Of a stretch of DNA of 64,000 nt, positions 34,062-43,300 are shown in pieces. Under the pieces are notes generated by a model that saw only the letters and a program-made list of their open reading frames with translations, made no database searches and was not told the origin of the DNA. Both the position numbers and the translations under genes were made by a program. Numbering within the stretch: position 1 is the first letter of the stretch; each line of letters opens with the position of its first letter. Source of the DNA: Paenibacillus cymbidii. Lineage in GTDB: Bacteria > Bacillota > Bacilli > Paenibacillales > NBRC-103111. The stretch is taken from the NCBI RefSeq assembly GCF_004764705.1, contig NZ_SHLX01000001.1, positions 620,001 to 684,000 of the forward strand, written 5' to 3'.

Positions 34062-34078
34062 TTGCAATGGCACGAACA

Positions 34079-34104
34079 AATCCCCGGAAGCGATTCCGGG
34101 GATT
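34079..34104 (+). terminator. Terminator-like hairpin after the FAD oxidoreductase
   Basis: AATCCCCGGAA (34079-34089) pairs perfectly with TTCCGGGGATT (34094-34104), loop GCGA. A T-run is missing, so efficiency is uncertain. Confidence 0.55.
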
Positions 34105-34195
34105 CGTTGCAATTCCCGCTTGTCCGCCTCCCGCCGGAAGAGGTAAGATAGAAACACTTGCACCGACACTTACCTATTACGGGGGAACGAACCGG

Positions 34196-36520
34196 ATGAA
34201 AGCTGTGGCATCGCTGTCCTACCGTCAGAAATTGATGGCGTTTTCGCTCGTGCTCGGCATCGTCCCGGTGCTGGTTCTCGGCCTTATTTCCTCCTATTTG
34301 TTCGCCAGCTCGCTGCAGCAGGAAGTCGATTCCCGCCAATACAGCGATTTGAAGCATATGCAGACCCAGTTCGACACCTACGTTGCCCGCATGGACCAAA
34401 CGTCGCTGGCGCTGGCGTCGAATGCGCTCGTGCAGCGTGCGGTGGAAAGCGGCATTTCGATGAATACGCTCGACATTTCGCTGCCGTTCCTGGACGAAAT
34501 GAAAAATACGGTCAACAGCACCGATCTGCCGATCGACGTCACCGTCATCCTGAACAAGTTCGATTCCGTGTATTCTCAGCAAACCGGCATCATGCGCCAG
34601 ATCGATTACCCGTTCACCGAAATCGCCAAACTCGTCTGGTCCGGCGTCAATACGTCGTACAAAATTCCGCCCGGCACATACATGAAACAAGCCGATCTGC
34701 TGATCGTCCGCCCGGTGCCGCTTAACGCAACAACGCCGCAAGGGCTGCTCGTCGTGTCGCTGAAGACGAACCGGTTCGTCGAGCTGATGGAGCAGTCCGG
34801 CTCGCAGCTGTCGCAGAGCCTGCTCGTCTTCGACGATACGGGCCGGCTCGTCGTCAGCGCCAATACGGGCGACGAAACGCCGGACACGACGGCAGCCATC
34901 CAGGGCGAGCTGGGCAAAAGCGGTCCGTTGCCGGCCGAACTGGCGGTCGGCGGCAAGAAATACCTGATCACGTCGGTGCGTTCGACGGCGAACGGCTGGC
35001 AGTACGTGGCGGCTACTTCCGCCAGCGACATCGCCGCGGAAGCGAACCGGATCCGCTACATTTCCTGGATGATTGCCGGTGCGATTGCACTGATCTGGGG
35101 AGCGGCTGCCATCGTCGGCTCGAACCGGCTGTTCGTGCCGCTGCAGCGGCTGGTCGCCGGCATCGCCGGCCGCGAGCCGGGAGGCGGCCAGCCGAGCGGC
35201 GACGTCATTCATACGCTCGATCATGCGATGCGCGAGCTGAAACAGACGAACGAGCATCTGATGCTGCGCTTGAACGAGCAGATGCCGATCGTGAAGGAGC
35301 ATGCGCTGCTGAACTTGCTGCGCGGCGAGCTGCTGGCAAGCGAAGCGGTGATGCTCGAGCAGGAGACGCGTCTTGGACCGCTTGGCGCCAAATGGTTTTA
35401 TGTCGGTGTGGCCGAAATCGATCAATGGCTCGATTTGCGCACCTCCTATAACGAATCGGATCGTTCGCTCATCATGTACGCGCTGCGCAAAATGATCGAA
35501 GAGATCGGCGAAGCCGACTTCCCGGTGTTGGGCGTATCGCCGAAGCAAGGGCAAATCGTGTTTCTCGTCGCCGCAGGCGAACGCAGCAAGAAAGTCGACG
35601 ATCAAGTCAGCCAGTTCGCGCGCCAGATCGGCGCGCAGATCAGCCGCTACTTCCCGTTTACCGTCTCCGTGGCGATTGCGGAGGCGCGGGAAGGCTTCGA
35701 GCGCGTCCATCTTTCCTTCGAAGAGGCGCAGTCGCGGCTCATGCTGCGGCTGGCGCTCGGCCCGAACACGCTGATCGAGCCGGGCGTCGCCGCGGCGGCA
35801 TCGACGGCGTCGTTCAAGCGGCTTATCCAGCTGGAGCGGACGATCGTCGCCGCGATTGCTCAAGGCCGCTTCGGGGATGCGGCCGACCACCTGCACCAGC
35901 TGACGCGCGAAGCTTCCGCGTCGATGCACAGCTTCGAGGCGATTATCGGCCTTTTCGCCTATTTGATCGGCGACATTGACGCATCGCTGCAGGAAATCGG
36001 CGTCGACCTCGGCGACATGCTCGGCACCGAAGTGCTGAAGCCGCTGTACGGCGTTCGTAATACGTCGCAGCTGCTGGCGTGGATCGACGACACGGTGATC
36101 GGCTCGCTGCAGAAGCGGCTGGAGCTGGCGCAAACGTCGAAGAAGAAGGCGAGCGTGCAGGCGGCCGTCGCCGCCGTACAGGACGAATTGGAAACCGATC
36201 TGTCGCTGCAGCTGATCGCCGAACGGCTGCAAATTCCGCGTCCGACGCTAAGCAAATGGTTCAAGGAAGAAACCGGCGACAATTTCGGCGACTATTTGAT
36301 TCGGTTGCGTATGGACAAGGCGAAGGAATGGCTGCGCTATACCGAGATGCCGATCAAAACGATTGCCGAACGGCTGCGATATACGTCGGTGACGAACTTC
36401 ACCCGCATCTTCAAGCAATCGACCGGCGACACCCCGGGCGCGTATCGCGCCATGGACGGCGTCGAGCCGGAGCAAGAAGATAACCGCTCCGCCGCGAGCA
36501 CCCGCAAAACCGAGCCTTGA
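34196..36520 (+). CDS. Membrane sensor-regulator of the AraC family
   Basis: The 774-residue regulator has two membrane segments (about 14-36 and 286-308) enclosing an extracytoplasmic Cache-like domain. A long cytoplasmic linker follows, then a C-terminal AraC helix-turn-helix domain (about 655-750; LSLQLIAERLQIPRPTLSKW and IKTIAERLRYTSVTNFTRI). This architecture is common in Paenibacillus next to LplA/LplB/YtcP-type sugar transporters, which it likely controls. The ATG at 34196 has GGGGGA upstream. Transporter genes follow directly. Confidence 0.92.
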   Translation: MKAVASLSYRQKLMAFSLVLGIVPVLVLGLISSYLFASSLQQEVDSRQYSDLKHMQTQFDTYVARMDQTSLALASNALVQRAVESGISMNTLDISLPFLDEMKNTVNSTDLPIDVTVILNKFDSVYSQQTGIMRQIDYPFTEIAKLVWSGVNTSYKIPPGTYMKQADLLIVRPVPLNATTPQGLLVVSLKTNRFVELMEQSGSQLSQSLLVFDDTGRLVVSANTGDETPDTTAAIQGELGKSGPLPAELAVGGKKYLITSVRSTANGWQYVAATSASDIAAEANRIRYISWMIAGAIALIWGAAAIVGSNRLFVPLQRLVAGIAGREPGGGQPSGDVIHTLDHAMRELKQTNEHLMLRLNEQMPIVKEHALLNLLRGELLASEAVMLEQETRLGPLGAKWFYVGVAEIDQWLDLRTSYNESDRSLIMYALRKMIEEIGEADFPVLGVSPKQGQIVFLVAAGERSKKVDDQVSQFARQIGAQISRYFPFTVSVAIAEAREGFERVHLSFEEAQSRLMLRLALGPNTLIEPGVAAAASTASFKRLIQLERTIVAAIAQGRFGDAADHLHQLTREASASMHSFEAIIGLFAYLIGDIDASLQEIGVDLGDMLGTEVLKPLYGVRNTSQLLAWIDDTVIGSLQKRLELAQTSKKKASVQAAVAAVQDELETDLSLQLIAERLQIPRPTLSKWFKEETGDNFGDYLIRLRMDKAKEWLRYTEMPIKTIAERLRYTSVTNFTRIFKQSTGDTPGAYRAMDGVEPEQEDNRSAASTRKTEP

Positions 36521-36536
36521 CGCGGTTTTGCGGGTG
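36499..36536 (+). terminator. Hairpin overlapping the end of the AraC sensor gene
   Basis: CACCCGCAAAACCG (36499-36512) pairs with CGGTTTTGCGGGTG (36523-36536), spanning the stop codon. No strong T-run follows. It likely limits read-through into the transporter genes. Confidence 0.65.
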
Positions 36537-36568
36537 TTATCTTTATGTGGCGAGACTTATCTTTACGT
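36537..36568 (+). promoter_or_regulatory. Candidate AraC operator (direct repeat)
   Basis: TTATCTTTATGT (36537-36548) and TTATCTTTACGT (36557-36568) are direct repeats 20 bases apart, about two helical turns, as expected for an AraC dimer. They lie just upstream of the candidate promoter of the transporter genes. Confidence 0.5.
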
Positions 36569-36592
36569 TCCGGGCGTGCGATCAAGTGACAA

Positions 36593-36621
36593 TTGAACGG
36601 TAACGACGGCCGTGCCATGAT
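36593..36621 (+). promoter_or_regulatory. Candidate promoter of the sugar transporter operon
   Basis: TTGAAC (36593-36598), 17-base spacer, CATGAT (36616-36621). The -10 match is imperfect, as often in activator-dependent promoters. Confidence 0.4.
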
Positions 36622-36673
36622 GAGGCTGCCGATAAACAAGCGCGGCACAGTGACGAAACGAAAGGGGTCCACA

Positions 36674-38299
36674 ATGATGGCGCAACATTGGAAGAAAGGC
36701 GTTGTCCTGACGGTAGCCGCATCCATGATGCTTTCCGCTTGCGGCAACGGCGGCAAAAAAGAACCTTCGGCGAGCAGCTCGCCGTCGGCAGGATCGGGCA
36801 GCCCGGCAGCATCGGCACCGGCGTCCGCAACGCCGAAGGCCAAAGAAAAGATTACACTCAATTGGTTCGTCCCGGCTTCGGCGAACACGTCGCTGCCGGA
36901 TGCGAGCAAAGATTTTGTCCTGCAGGCGATTCAGCAGAAGTTCAACGTCGACCTGAAGCTGACCTACATGGCGACAGGCACCGACTACATCACGAAAATC
37001 AACGCTCTGCTCGCATCGACGCCGCCCGACATGTGGGTCGACCAGAACGGCGACGGCGGCAACAAGTACGCGCTCGACGGGCTGCTCGCCGATTTGACCA
37101 ACTTCGTCAGCCCGGCGACGATGCCGAACTATTTCAAGAACTGGACGACTGATGACGAAGTGAAGCGGTATCAGATCCAGAACGGGTTCTTCCGCGCGCC
37201 GATTCCTTATATGAAGCGCACATACCGCATCTATTACATCCGCAAAGACTGGCTCGACACGCTGGGCATGAAAATTCCGACCACTTACGACGAATATTAC
37301 AACGTACTCAAAGCGTTTACGGAAAAAGATCCGGACGGCAACGGCAAAGCTGACACCTACGGGTTTTCCACAGCGGGCGCCGGCGCCAACCTGGGGTACG
37401 AGTGGCCGGAATGGGCCAACCAGAAGCTGCTGTTCCCTACGTTCATCGAAAACAATTCGATCGTCGACGGCACGATGTCGCCGAAGATGGAGACGGTGCT
37501 CGACCAGGTGGCCAAACTGACCGCCGACAAGCTTGTCGATCCCGACTGGTACCTGAACAAGTCGCCGCAGCATATCGAGAAGGCGATTCAAGGCAAAGTG
37601 GGCGTCGTGATGGGCACGACCAAAGATTTTGCGCTCGACAGCAATGCCCAAGGGCTGCAATTCCGCACCAAACAAATCAATCCGAAAGCCGAGTGGCAGC
37701 CGTTTACGATGGTTGGCGACACGCCGCTCAGCAACAAGCTGGGACCGAGCTATCCGTTCCTGATCGCCAAGTCCGTGGCCGAGAAGGATCCGGAGAAGGT
37801 GCGCCGCACCGTCGAAATTTTGGACTGGCTGGCCGGCGAAGAAGGCTATATGCTGACGCACTTCGGCCAGGAAGGCAAGGATTATACCCGCGACGGCAAA
37901 ACGATCACAATTAATGCGGACAATTTCAACAACGATGTCGTCAAACAAGGCAATTTTCTCAAAATCTGGTCGTTCTTCACGCAGGAAACGGTGCAGCCGC
38001 AAGTGTTCGGCCTGTCCGTCATCGATCCGAAGGAAACCGACCGCGACCGTACGATCATCAAGTTTCTGGACGAGCAGCCGGCGAACAACTACATCGGCAC
38101 ATCGCTTACGCCGCCGCAAGGGTTCGATCTTGCCGGCTTCCGCAAGCGCCAGAACGAGCTGTTCTCGAAAGCGATCTTCGAGGACAAGTCGGGCAAAAAC
38201 TGGCCGGCTTACCGCGAGGAACTGCTGACGAAGTACAAGGCGTCCGATTTGTTCGCGAAATACAACGAGGATTTGAAAAAGGCCGGCATCATCAAGTAA
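36674..38299 (+). CDS. Extracellular solute-binding lipoprotein (LplA-type)
   Basis: The 541-residue lipoprotein has a basic, hydrophobic signal and lipobox LSAC with lipidated C23. A Ser/Ala/Pro/Gly-rich linker (about 30-55) and a large family 1 solute-binding domain follow. Length above 500 fits the LplA/YtcQ group, which binds oligosaccharides such as uronate-containing ones. AAAGGGG precedes the ATG. It leads an operon with two permeases; no ATPase gene is present, so a shared MsmX-like ATPase is likely used. Confidence 0.93.
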   Translation: MMAQHWKKGVVLTVAASMMLSACGNGGKKEPSASSSPSAGSGSPAASAPASATPKAKEKITLNWFVPASANTSLPDASKDFVLQAIQQKFNVDLKLTYMATGTDYITKINALLASTPPDMWVDQNGDGGNKYALDGLLADLTNFVSPATMPNYFKNWTTDDEVKRYQIQNGFFRAPIPYMKRTYRIYYIRKDWLDTLGMKIPTTYDEYYNVLKAFTEKDPDGNGKADTYGFSTAGAGANLGYEWPEWANQKLLFPTFIENNSIVDGTMSPKMETVLDQVAKLTADKLVDPDWYLNKSPQHIEKAIQGKVGVVMGTTKDFALDSNAQGLQFRTKQINPKAEWQPFTMVGDTPLSNKLGPSYPFLIAKSVAEKDPEKVRRTVEILDWLAGEEGYMLTHFGQEGKDYTRDGKTITINADNFNNDVVKQGNFLKIWSFFTQETVQPQVFGLSVIDPKETDRDRTIIKFLDEQPANNYIGTSLTPPQGFDLAGFRKRQNELFSKAIFEDKSGKNWPAYREELLTKYKASDLFAKYNEDLKKAGIIK

Positions 38300-38383
38300 A
38301 CGAGCGATGAACGGAAGTGGGGAGCGCCTGCCGGCCCGGCGGCGCTCCTCCGTTTCCCGCTGCTGCCAAGGAGGCGACGAGCT

Positions 38384-39343
38384 GTGACGAGTACGACGAT
38401 GGACCGGGCCGCCGGCAGCAAATCGGCAACTTCCGACGCCAGGCGGCGGATCAAGTCGATCCTGCGCAAGCGCTGGCTCTATGTGATGATGCTGCCGGGT
38501 CTGGTGTATTACGCGATTTTCCATTATGTGCCGATGGGCGGCATCCTGATCGCATTCAAGGACTATAACCTGAACAAGGGCATTTGGGGCAGCCCGTGGA
38601 TCGGCTTCGACAATTTTAACGTGCTGTTTCATTCGCCTGACTTTACGATCATTCTGAAAAATACGATTGTCATCAGCCTGTACCGCCTGCTGTTCAACAT
38701 GCTGCCGGACGTGGCGCTGGCGCTTGTGCTGAACGAAATCAAAGTCGCCTGGTTCAAAAAAACGATCCAGACGATCACCTACGGCCCGCACTTTTTATCG
38801 TGGATCATCGTTTATGGCCTTGTCTTTTCGTTTCTGGCGCCCGGTTCGGGTTTGATCACCAACTTTTTCCGCGACATGGGCTGGGGCACGCCCGATTTCC
38901 TGACGAATGCGCATTTGTTTCGGCCGCTGCTGATCGTCAGCGATTTGTGGAAAAACACCGGCTTCGGCGCGATTATTTATTTGGCGGCGCTGGCCGGCAT
39001 CAACCAGGAGCTTTACGAAGCCGCGGCGATCGACGGCGCCGGCCGATGGCGCAAACTGTGGCACGTCACGCTGCCGGGCATCCGCGAAGTGTTCGTGCTG
39101 CTGCTCATCTTGCGGCTCGGCAGTATTCTCGACGCGGGTTTCGATCAAGTATACATTTTCCTCAACGCACGGGTGTACGGAGTGGGCGACATTATCGATA
39201 CCTGGGTGTTCCGGCGCGGGCTTGAGAACCTCGATTTCAGCATCGCCGCCGCCACCGGCTTCTTCAAGTCGGTAATCGGGCTCGTGCTCGTCGTGTCGGC
39301 GAACAAGCTGGCCAAAAAAGTCGGCGGATCGGGCATCTGGTAA
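38384..39343 (+). CDS. ABC sugar transporter permease, LplB family
   Basis: The 319-residue permease has about six membrane segments starting near residue 30 (LYVMMLPGLVYYAIFHYVPM). Its cytoplasmic EAA loop, EAAAIDGAGRWRKLWHVTLP, contacts the ATPase. The GTG start is preceded by AAGGAGG. N-terminal 30 residues are basic and cytosolic. It partners the permease downstream. Confidence 0.93.
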   Translation: MTSTTMDRAAGSKSATSDARRRIKSILRKRWLYVMMLPGLVYYAIFHYVPMGGILIAFKDYNLNKGIWGSPWIGFDNFNVLFHSPDFTIILKNTIVISLYRLLFNMLPDVALALVLNEIKVAWFKKTIQTITYGPHFLSWIIVYGLVFSFLAPGSGLITNFFRDMGWGTPDFLTNAHLFRPLLIVSDLWKNTGFGAIIYLAALAGINQELYEAAAIDGAGRWRKLWHVTLPGIREVFVLLLILRLGSILDAGFDQVYIFLNARVYGVGDIIDTWVFRRGLENLDFSIAAATGFFKSVIGLVLVVSANKLAKKVGGSGIW

Positions 39344-39386
39344 CAACCGGCTGCCCGATGCCGGACGGAAAGGAAGTGACACAAGC

Positions 39387-40274
39387 ATGACAGGAGGTCT
39401 TCATAAATCGGCGGCGGATCGGGCGGTAGACGCCATACTGTATACGCTGCTGACGTTGTTCGCGTTATCGACGTTGTTTCCGCTTTATTACGTGTTCGTC
39501 GTGTCGATTACGCCCTATTCGGAAGTGCTGAAGAACGGCGGCTTCGTCATTTGGCCGAGCAGGCTGACGTTCGATGCGTACCGGGAAATTTTCGGCAGCC
39601 CGCGCATTCCGGACGCGATCAAAATTACGACGATCATCGCCGTAGGCGGCACCTTGCTTAACTTGATCGTTACGATGCTGCTTGCCTACCCGCTGTCCAA
39701 AAAAACGCTGGAAGGCCGAAGCTTCTTCCTGATGGCGGTCGTGTTTACGATGCTGTTCAGCGGCGGCATCATTCCGACGTATCTTGTCGTGCGCGGCCTC
39801 GGGCTGTACAACTCGATCTGGGCGATGATGATTCCCGGACTCGTGTCGACGTTCAATTTGCTGATTATGAAGACGTATTTCGAGCAACTGCCGGAGGAAG
39901 TGGAGGAAGCGGCCAAGGTGGACGGCTGCGGCGACGTGCGCACGCTGCTGACGATCGTGCTGCCGCTGTCGATGCCGATCGTCGCCACGCTGGGCCTGTT
40001 CTACGGCGTTGGGCACTGGAACGAATATTTCAAAGGCATCATGTATTTGACGGACAAACATCTGGAGCCGCTGCAGGTGGTGCTGCGCAATATGATCCAG
40101 ACGCCGAACGTCAGCCAGGAGCTGATGGTCAACACGAGCGATTTGCCGCCGCTGCCTCCGGAAACGATCAAGATGGCGACAGTGACGGTGGCGATTATGC
40201 CGATCGTAATCGTGTATCCGTTCCTGCAAAAATATTTCATCAAAGGCATGCTGATCGGCGCGGTCAAAGGGTAA
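39387..40274 (+). CDS. ABC sugar transporter permease, YtcP/CarB family
   Basis: The 295-residue permease has six membrane segments and the EAA loop EEAAKVDGCGDVRTLLTIVL. The ending FLQKYFIKGMLIGAVKG is typical for the family. AAAGGAAGTG precedes the ATG. Together with the LplB-type protein it forms the channel for the LplA-type lipoprotein. Confidence 0.94.
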   Translation: MTGGLHKSAADRAVDAILYTLLTLFALSTLFPLYYVFVVSITPYSEVLKNGGFVIWPSRLTFDAYREIFGSPRIPDAIKITTIIAVGGTLLNLIVTMLLAYPLSKKTLEGRSFFLMAVVFTMLFSGGIIPTYLVVRGLGLYNSIWAMMIPGLVSTFNLLIMKTYFEQLPEEVEEAAKVDGCGDVRTLLTIVLPLSMPIVATLGLFYGVGHWNEYFKGIMYLTDKHLEPLQVVLRNMIQTPNVSQELMVNTSDLPPLPPETIKMATVTVAIMPIVIVYPFLQKYFIKGMLIGAVKG

Positions 40275-40298
40275 GGCGCGATCGGCGGCAAAAAAAGG

Positions 40299-40325
40299 AA
40301 CGCCGGCATCTTGCCGGCGTTTTTT
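40299..40325 (+). terminator. Intrinsic terminator after the permease pair
   Basis: AACGCCGGCA (40299-40308) pairs with TGCCGGCGTT (40312-40321), loop TCT, followed by T residues. The next gene starts only 25 bases later, so partial read-through is likely. Confidence 0.88.
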
Positions 40326-40350
40326 CGGCGACAGGCGAGGAGGGCGGCAT

Positions 40351-43300
40351 ATGGAAAAGAAGAAAAGCCGGGCAAGCGTGGAGCTGTTCGGCGATTGCTG
40401 GAGCGTACTGCCGAAATGGCCGCACGCGCCCGTTCTGGACGGAACGATGGGCGATCCGCTTTGGGAGGACGCTGCACGTTTGGGCGGGCTGCGATATGTG
40501 TACACGCTGGAGGCGGCGAGTGGAGCTGATTTTCGCGCGGCTTACGACGCGGAGCATGTGTATGTCGGCATGGCGCTGGAGCGGGAAGAGGCGGAAGCGA
40601 CGGCGTTCGTCGACATCGTCGTCAGTCCGCAGGCGGCAGGCGAGCGGCACGGCGTGGTGACGATTCCGCTTGCGGAAACGGGCCGGTCGATGACGGCGGA
40701 TTGGAATGTTGGCCGCGAAGTGGCGAAAGCGAACCCGCAGCGGGAAACGTTACCGGCAACGGTTCGGCTCAAGCGTACGCCCGGGGCGGGGACAACGTTC
40801 GAAGCGGCGATTCCGCTGAACGCGTTCGGACGGGAGCCGCGGGAAGGAGACGAATGGCGGGTCAACGCGATGCTGGTGCGCCGGCTGCATACGAAGCCGA
40901 TGGCGTCATGGGTGCCGATTCGTACGACCAGCTTCTGGGATGCAGGCGGCACGATTGCGGTCAAAGCGAACGCGGTTGACGAAGGCAGGCTTGGCAGTGT
41001 GTACTTCGGGCGCCTGCCGTGCGGAAGGCGCTGGCAGCCGGAGGCGGAGATGACGTATCTCGGTTTTACGGAAAAGGCGGTGGAAATTGACGGTGTTTGG
41101 CCGGATGCCGCGCGGCTGGAGTTGATCTGGAAAGACCCGGCGGGGCGCACAACGAGTCTCGAGCCCGTGTCGCTTGCGGCGGAAGGCGCGCGAACGATCG
41201 TCTTCCGCCACCCGGAGCCGCTGCTTGAAGGCCTGTATGAGCTGCAGCTTGTTCGGAGCGGGCGGGAGACGTTTGTCGCAAAATGGACGTTCGACCGAAT
41301 GGGGCTGATTCGCGCCGGGGAAGCGGCGTTTGCGGCACTAAGTGGCGGCGTGTTGCAGCCGGCGATGGGAGCGGCAGTGGCAGAAGAGGAATTGTTCGAG
41401 CACGATCGGGAACAGCCTGCCGTCTCGGAAGAAGTGCGCGAGCTGTTGGCTCTCCTGCCGGACCGGGCCGGATTTCTGTTCCTCGGATCGCCGGAGCACC
41501 CCGATTTGCATCCGGATCGGCTGTACCGGCTGTCGGACGACCGGCGCCGCATCGTGTCGCTGAAAACCGGCGCTTCGTTTCCGAACGATCAGTTCCCGGA
41601 AACGAAGTCGGTCGTCGTGGCCGGGCGGGGCGGCGAGCCTGTCGTTTATCCGTATTATGAAGACGAACGGGGGAGACGGTATTTTTTTTCGGCCCACCTG
41701 TGGTATTGGCAAAAAGAGTACGTCTTGCGCCGAACCGAGCTGCTTGCGGCGCACGATCCGTACGGCGCGGCCGTGCTGCTGCGCCGGTTCGCGGAGGTGT
41801 ACGAGCGGTACGTCCCGAGCACCGACTATGTCTGGCACCAAAGCCCGCACAGCCCGGCAAGCGGTCCGCCGTTCAACTACTGGGGCGGCGTTTGGTACCG
41901 CTGGTCGTGCGCCGAGCTGTTCGGCATGCTGCCGCTGCTGCGCGCCTTCGCCGCGGTCCGCGGCACCGAAGCATTGCGGCGGTTGAGCCGGGAGAGCGGG
42001 GAAGACGTCGAGTCGAGGTTCCGCGAGTCGGTCGTCGTGCCATCGGTCCGGTATGCGCTGTCGTTCCCTCTGCTGCTCGGCAACATGAACTATACGCAAT
42101 GGCTCGGATTGGCCGCTGCGGGGCGGGCGCTGCAGGAGCCGGACTTGATCCATTTGACGGTGGAATGGATCCGCAAGTACTTGGCCGGCCAGTTTCTTTC
42201 CGACGGGTACTGGAACGAAGTCGCGCCCTCGTACCATGTGCAATCGACGGAGGGGCTGCTGGAGGCAATGGAGGCACTGCGGGGCTGGAGCGATCCGCCC
42301 GGTTACATGTCGCCGCGAACGGGGGAACGGTTCGACGGGCTCGACTTGTTGGCCGAATCGCAGGTTGCGGGCAAGGCGGCGGCGAACCGTGCCGCACTGG
42401 CGTACCCGGACGGGCGCATGCTGCCGGTGCAGGATACGTGGGCGTCGGATCGCACGGATGATGCGCCATGTTCCGCCGCCGGAACGCTGCTGCTGCCGGC
42501 GGCTCGTATCGCCCGGCTGGCGGTTGGCGAAGGCGAGCGGATGTTTCAGCTTTATCTTGGCTTCGAGCCGAAGTATGGCCATCACAACCATTTCGACCCG
42601 CTGCATCTCGCCTTGTTCGCCGATGGCCGGGAACTGCTGCCCGATCTTGGCTACACGTATACGAAGGCGCGTTACTACACGCTGTCCACGTTCGGTCACA
42701 ATACGGTCGTGGTGGACGGGGCGGACATGACGATCGATGCCGCTTCCGTCCACGGCGGGCGAATTCGCGGCATCGCCGAAGCGGGGCCGGTTCGGTTGCA
42801 GTGCGCGGAGCAGCGGGAAGCTTATCCGCAGACGAGCGAATACGGCCGCGAGCTGTGGCAGATCGCGTTTGACGACGCGCGTGGCGGCGGCTATGCGCTG
42901 GACTTGTTCCGCATATGCGGCGGATTCCGCCATGAGTATACGCTGCAAGGGGACGCCAACCATAACGGGTATTGGACAGCGGAAGGCGTATCGCTTGCGC
43001 CGTATGGCGACTATTTGCTGCCGCCCGGCGTTGCGGTTCACGAAGCCGCCGACTTTCGCGATCCCGGCGAAGCCGAGGGGTTTTATCCGGCGTATGCGTT
43101 TATGCGCCATGTACGGCGTGCCGATCTGCACGGCAACAAGCTGGAAATGATGCTTATGGCGGCGGAGGAGGGAGGCGGTGACAGCGATGGTGAAGCCTGC
43201 GGCAAAGGAGAAGGCGAAGGAAACGGCCATGCGGGGAGGCTGCGGATGACCGCGCTTCTGGAGCAGGGGGAAAGCGAGCTGTTCGTCGGTTTCGCGCCGT

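Noticed and set aside
34043..36232. 729-codon open frame on the minus strand
   Set aside because: Antisense shadow of the AraC sensor gene; Arg/His/Gln-rich composition typical of reverse reading.
36563..38791. 742-codon open frame on the minus strand
   Set aside because: Antisense to the lipoprotein and permease genes; no recognisable domain or ribosome site.
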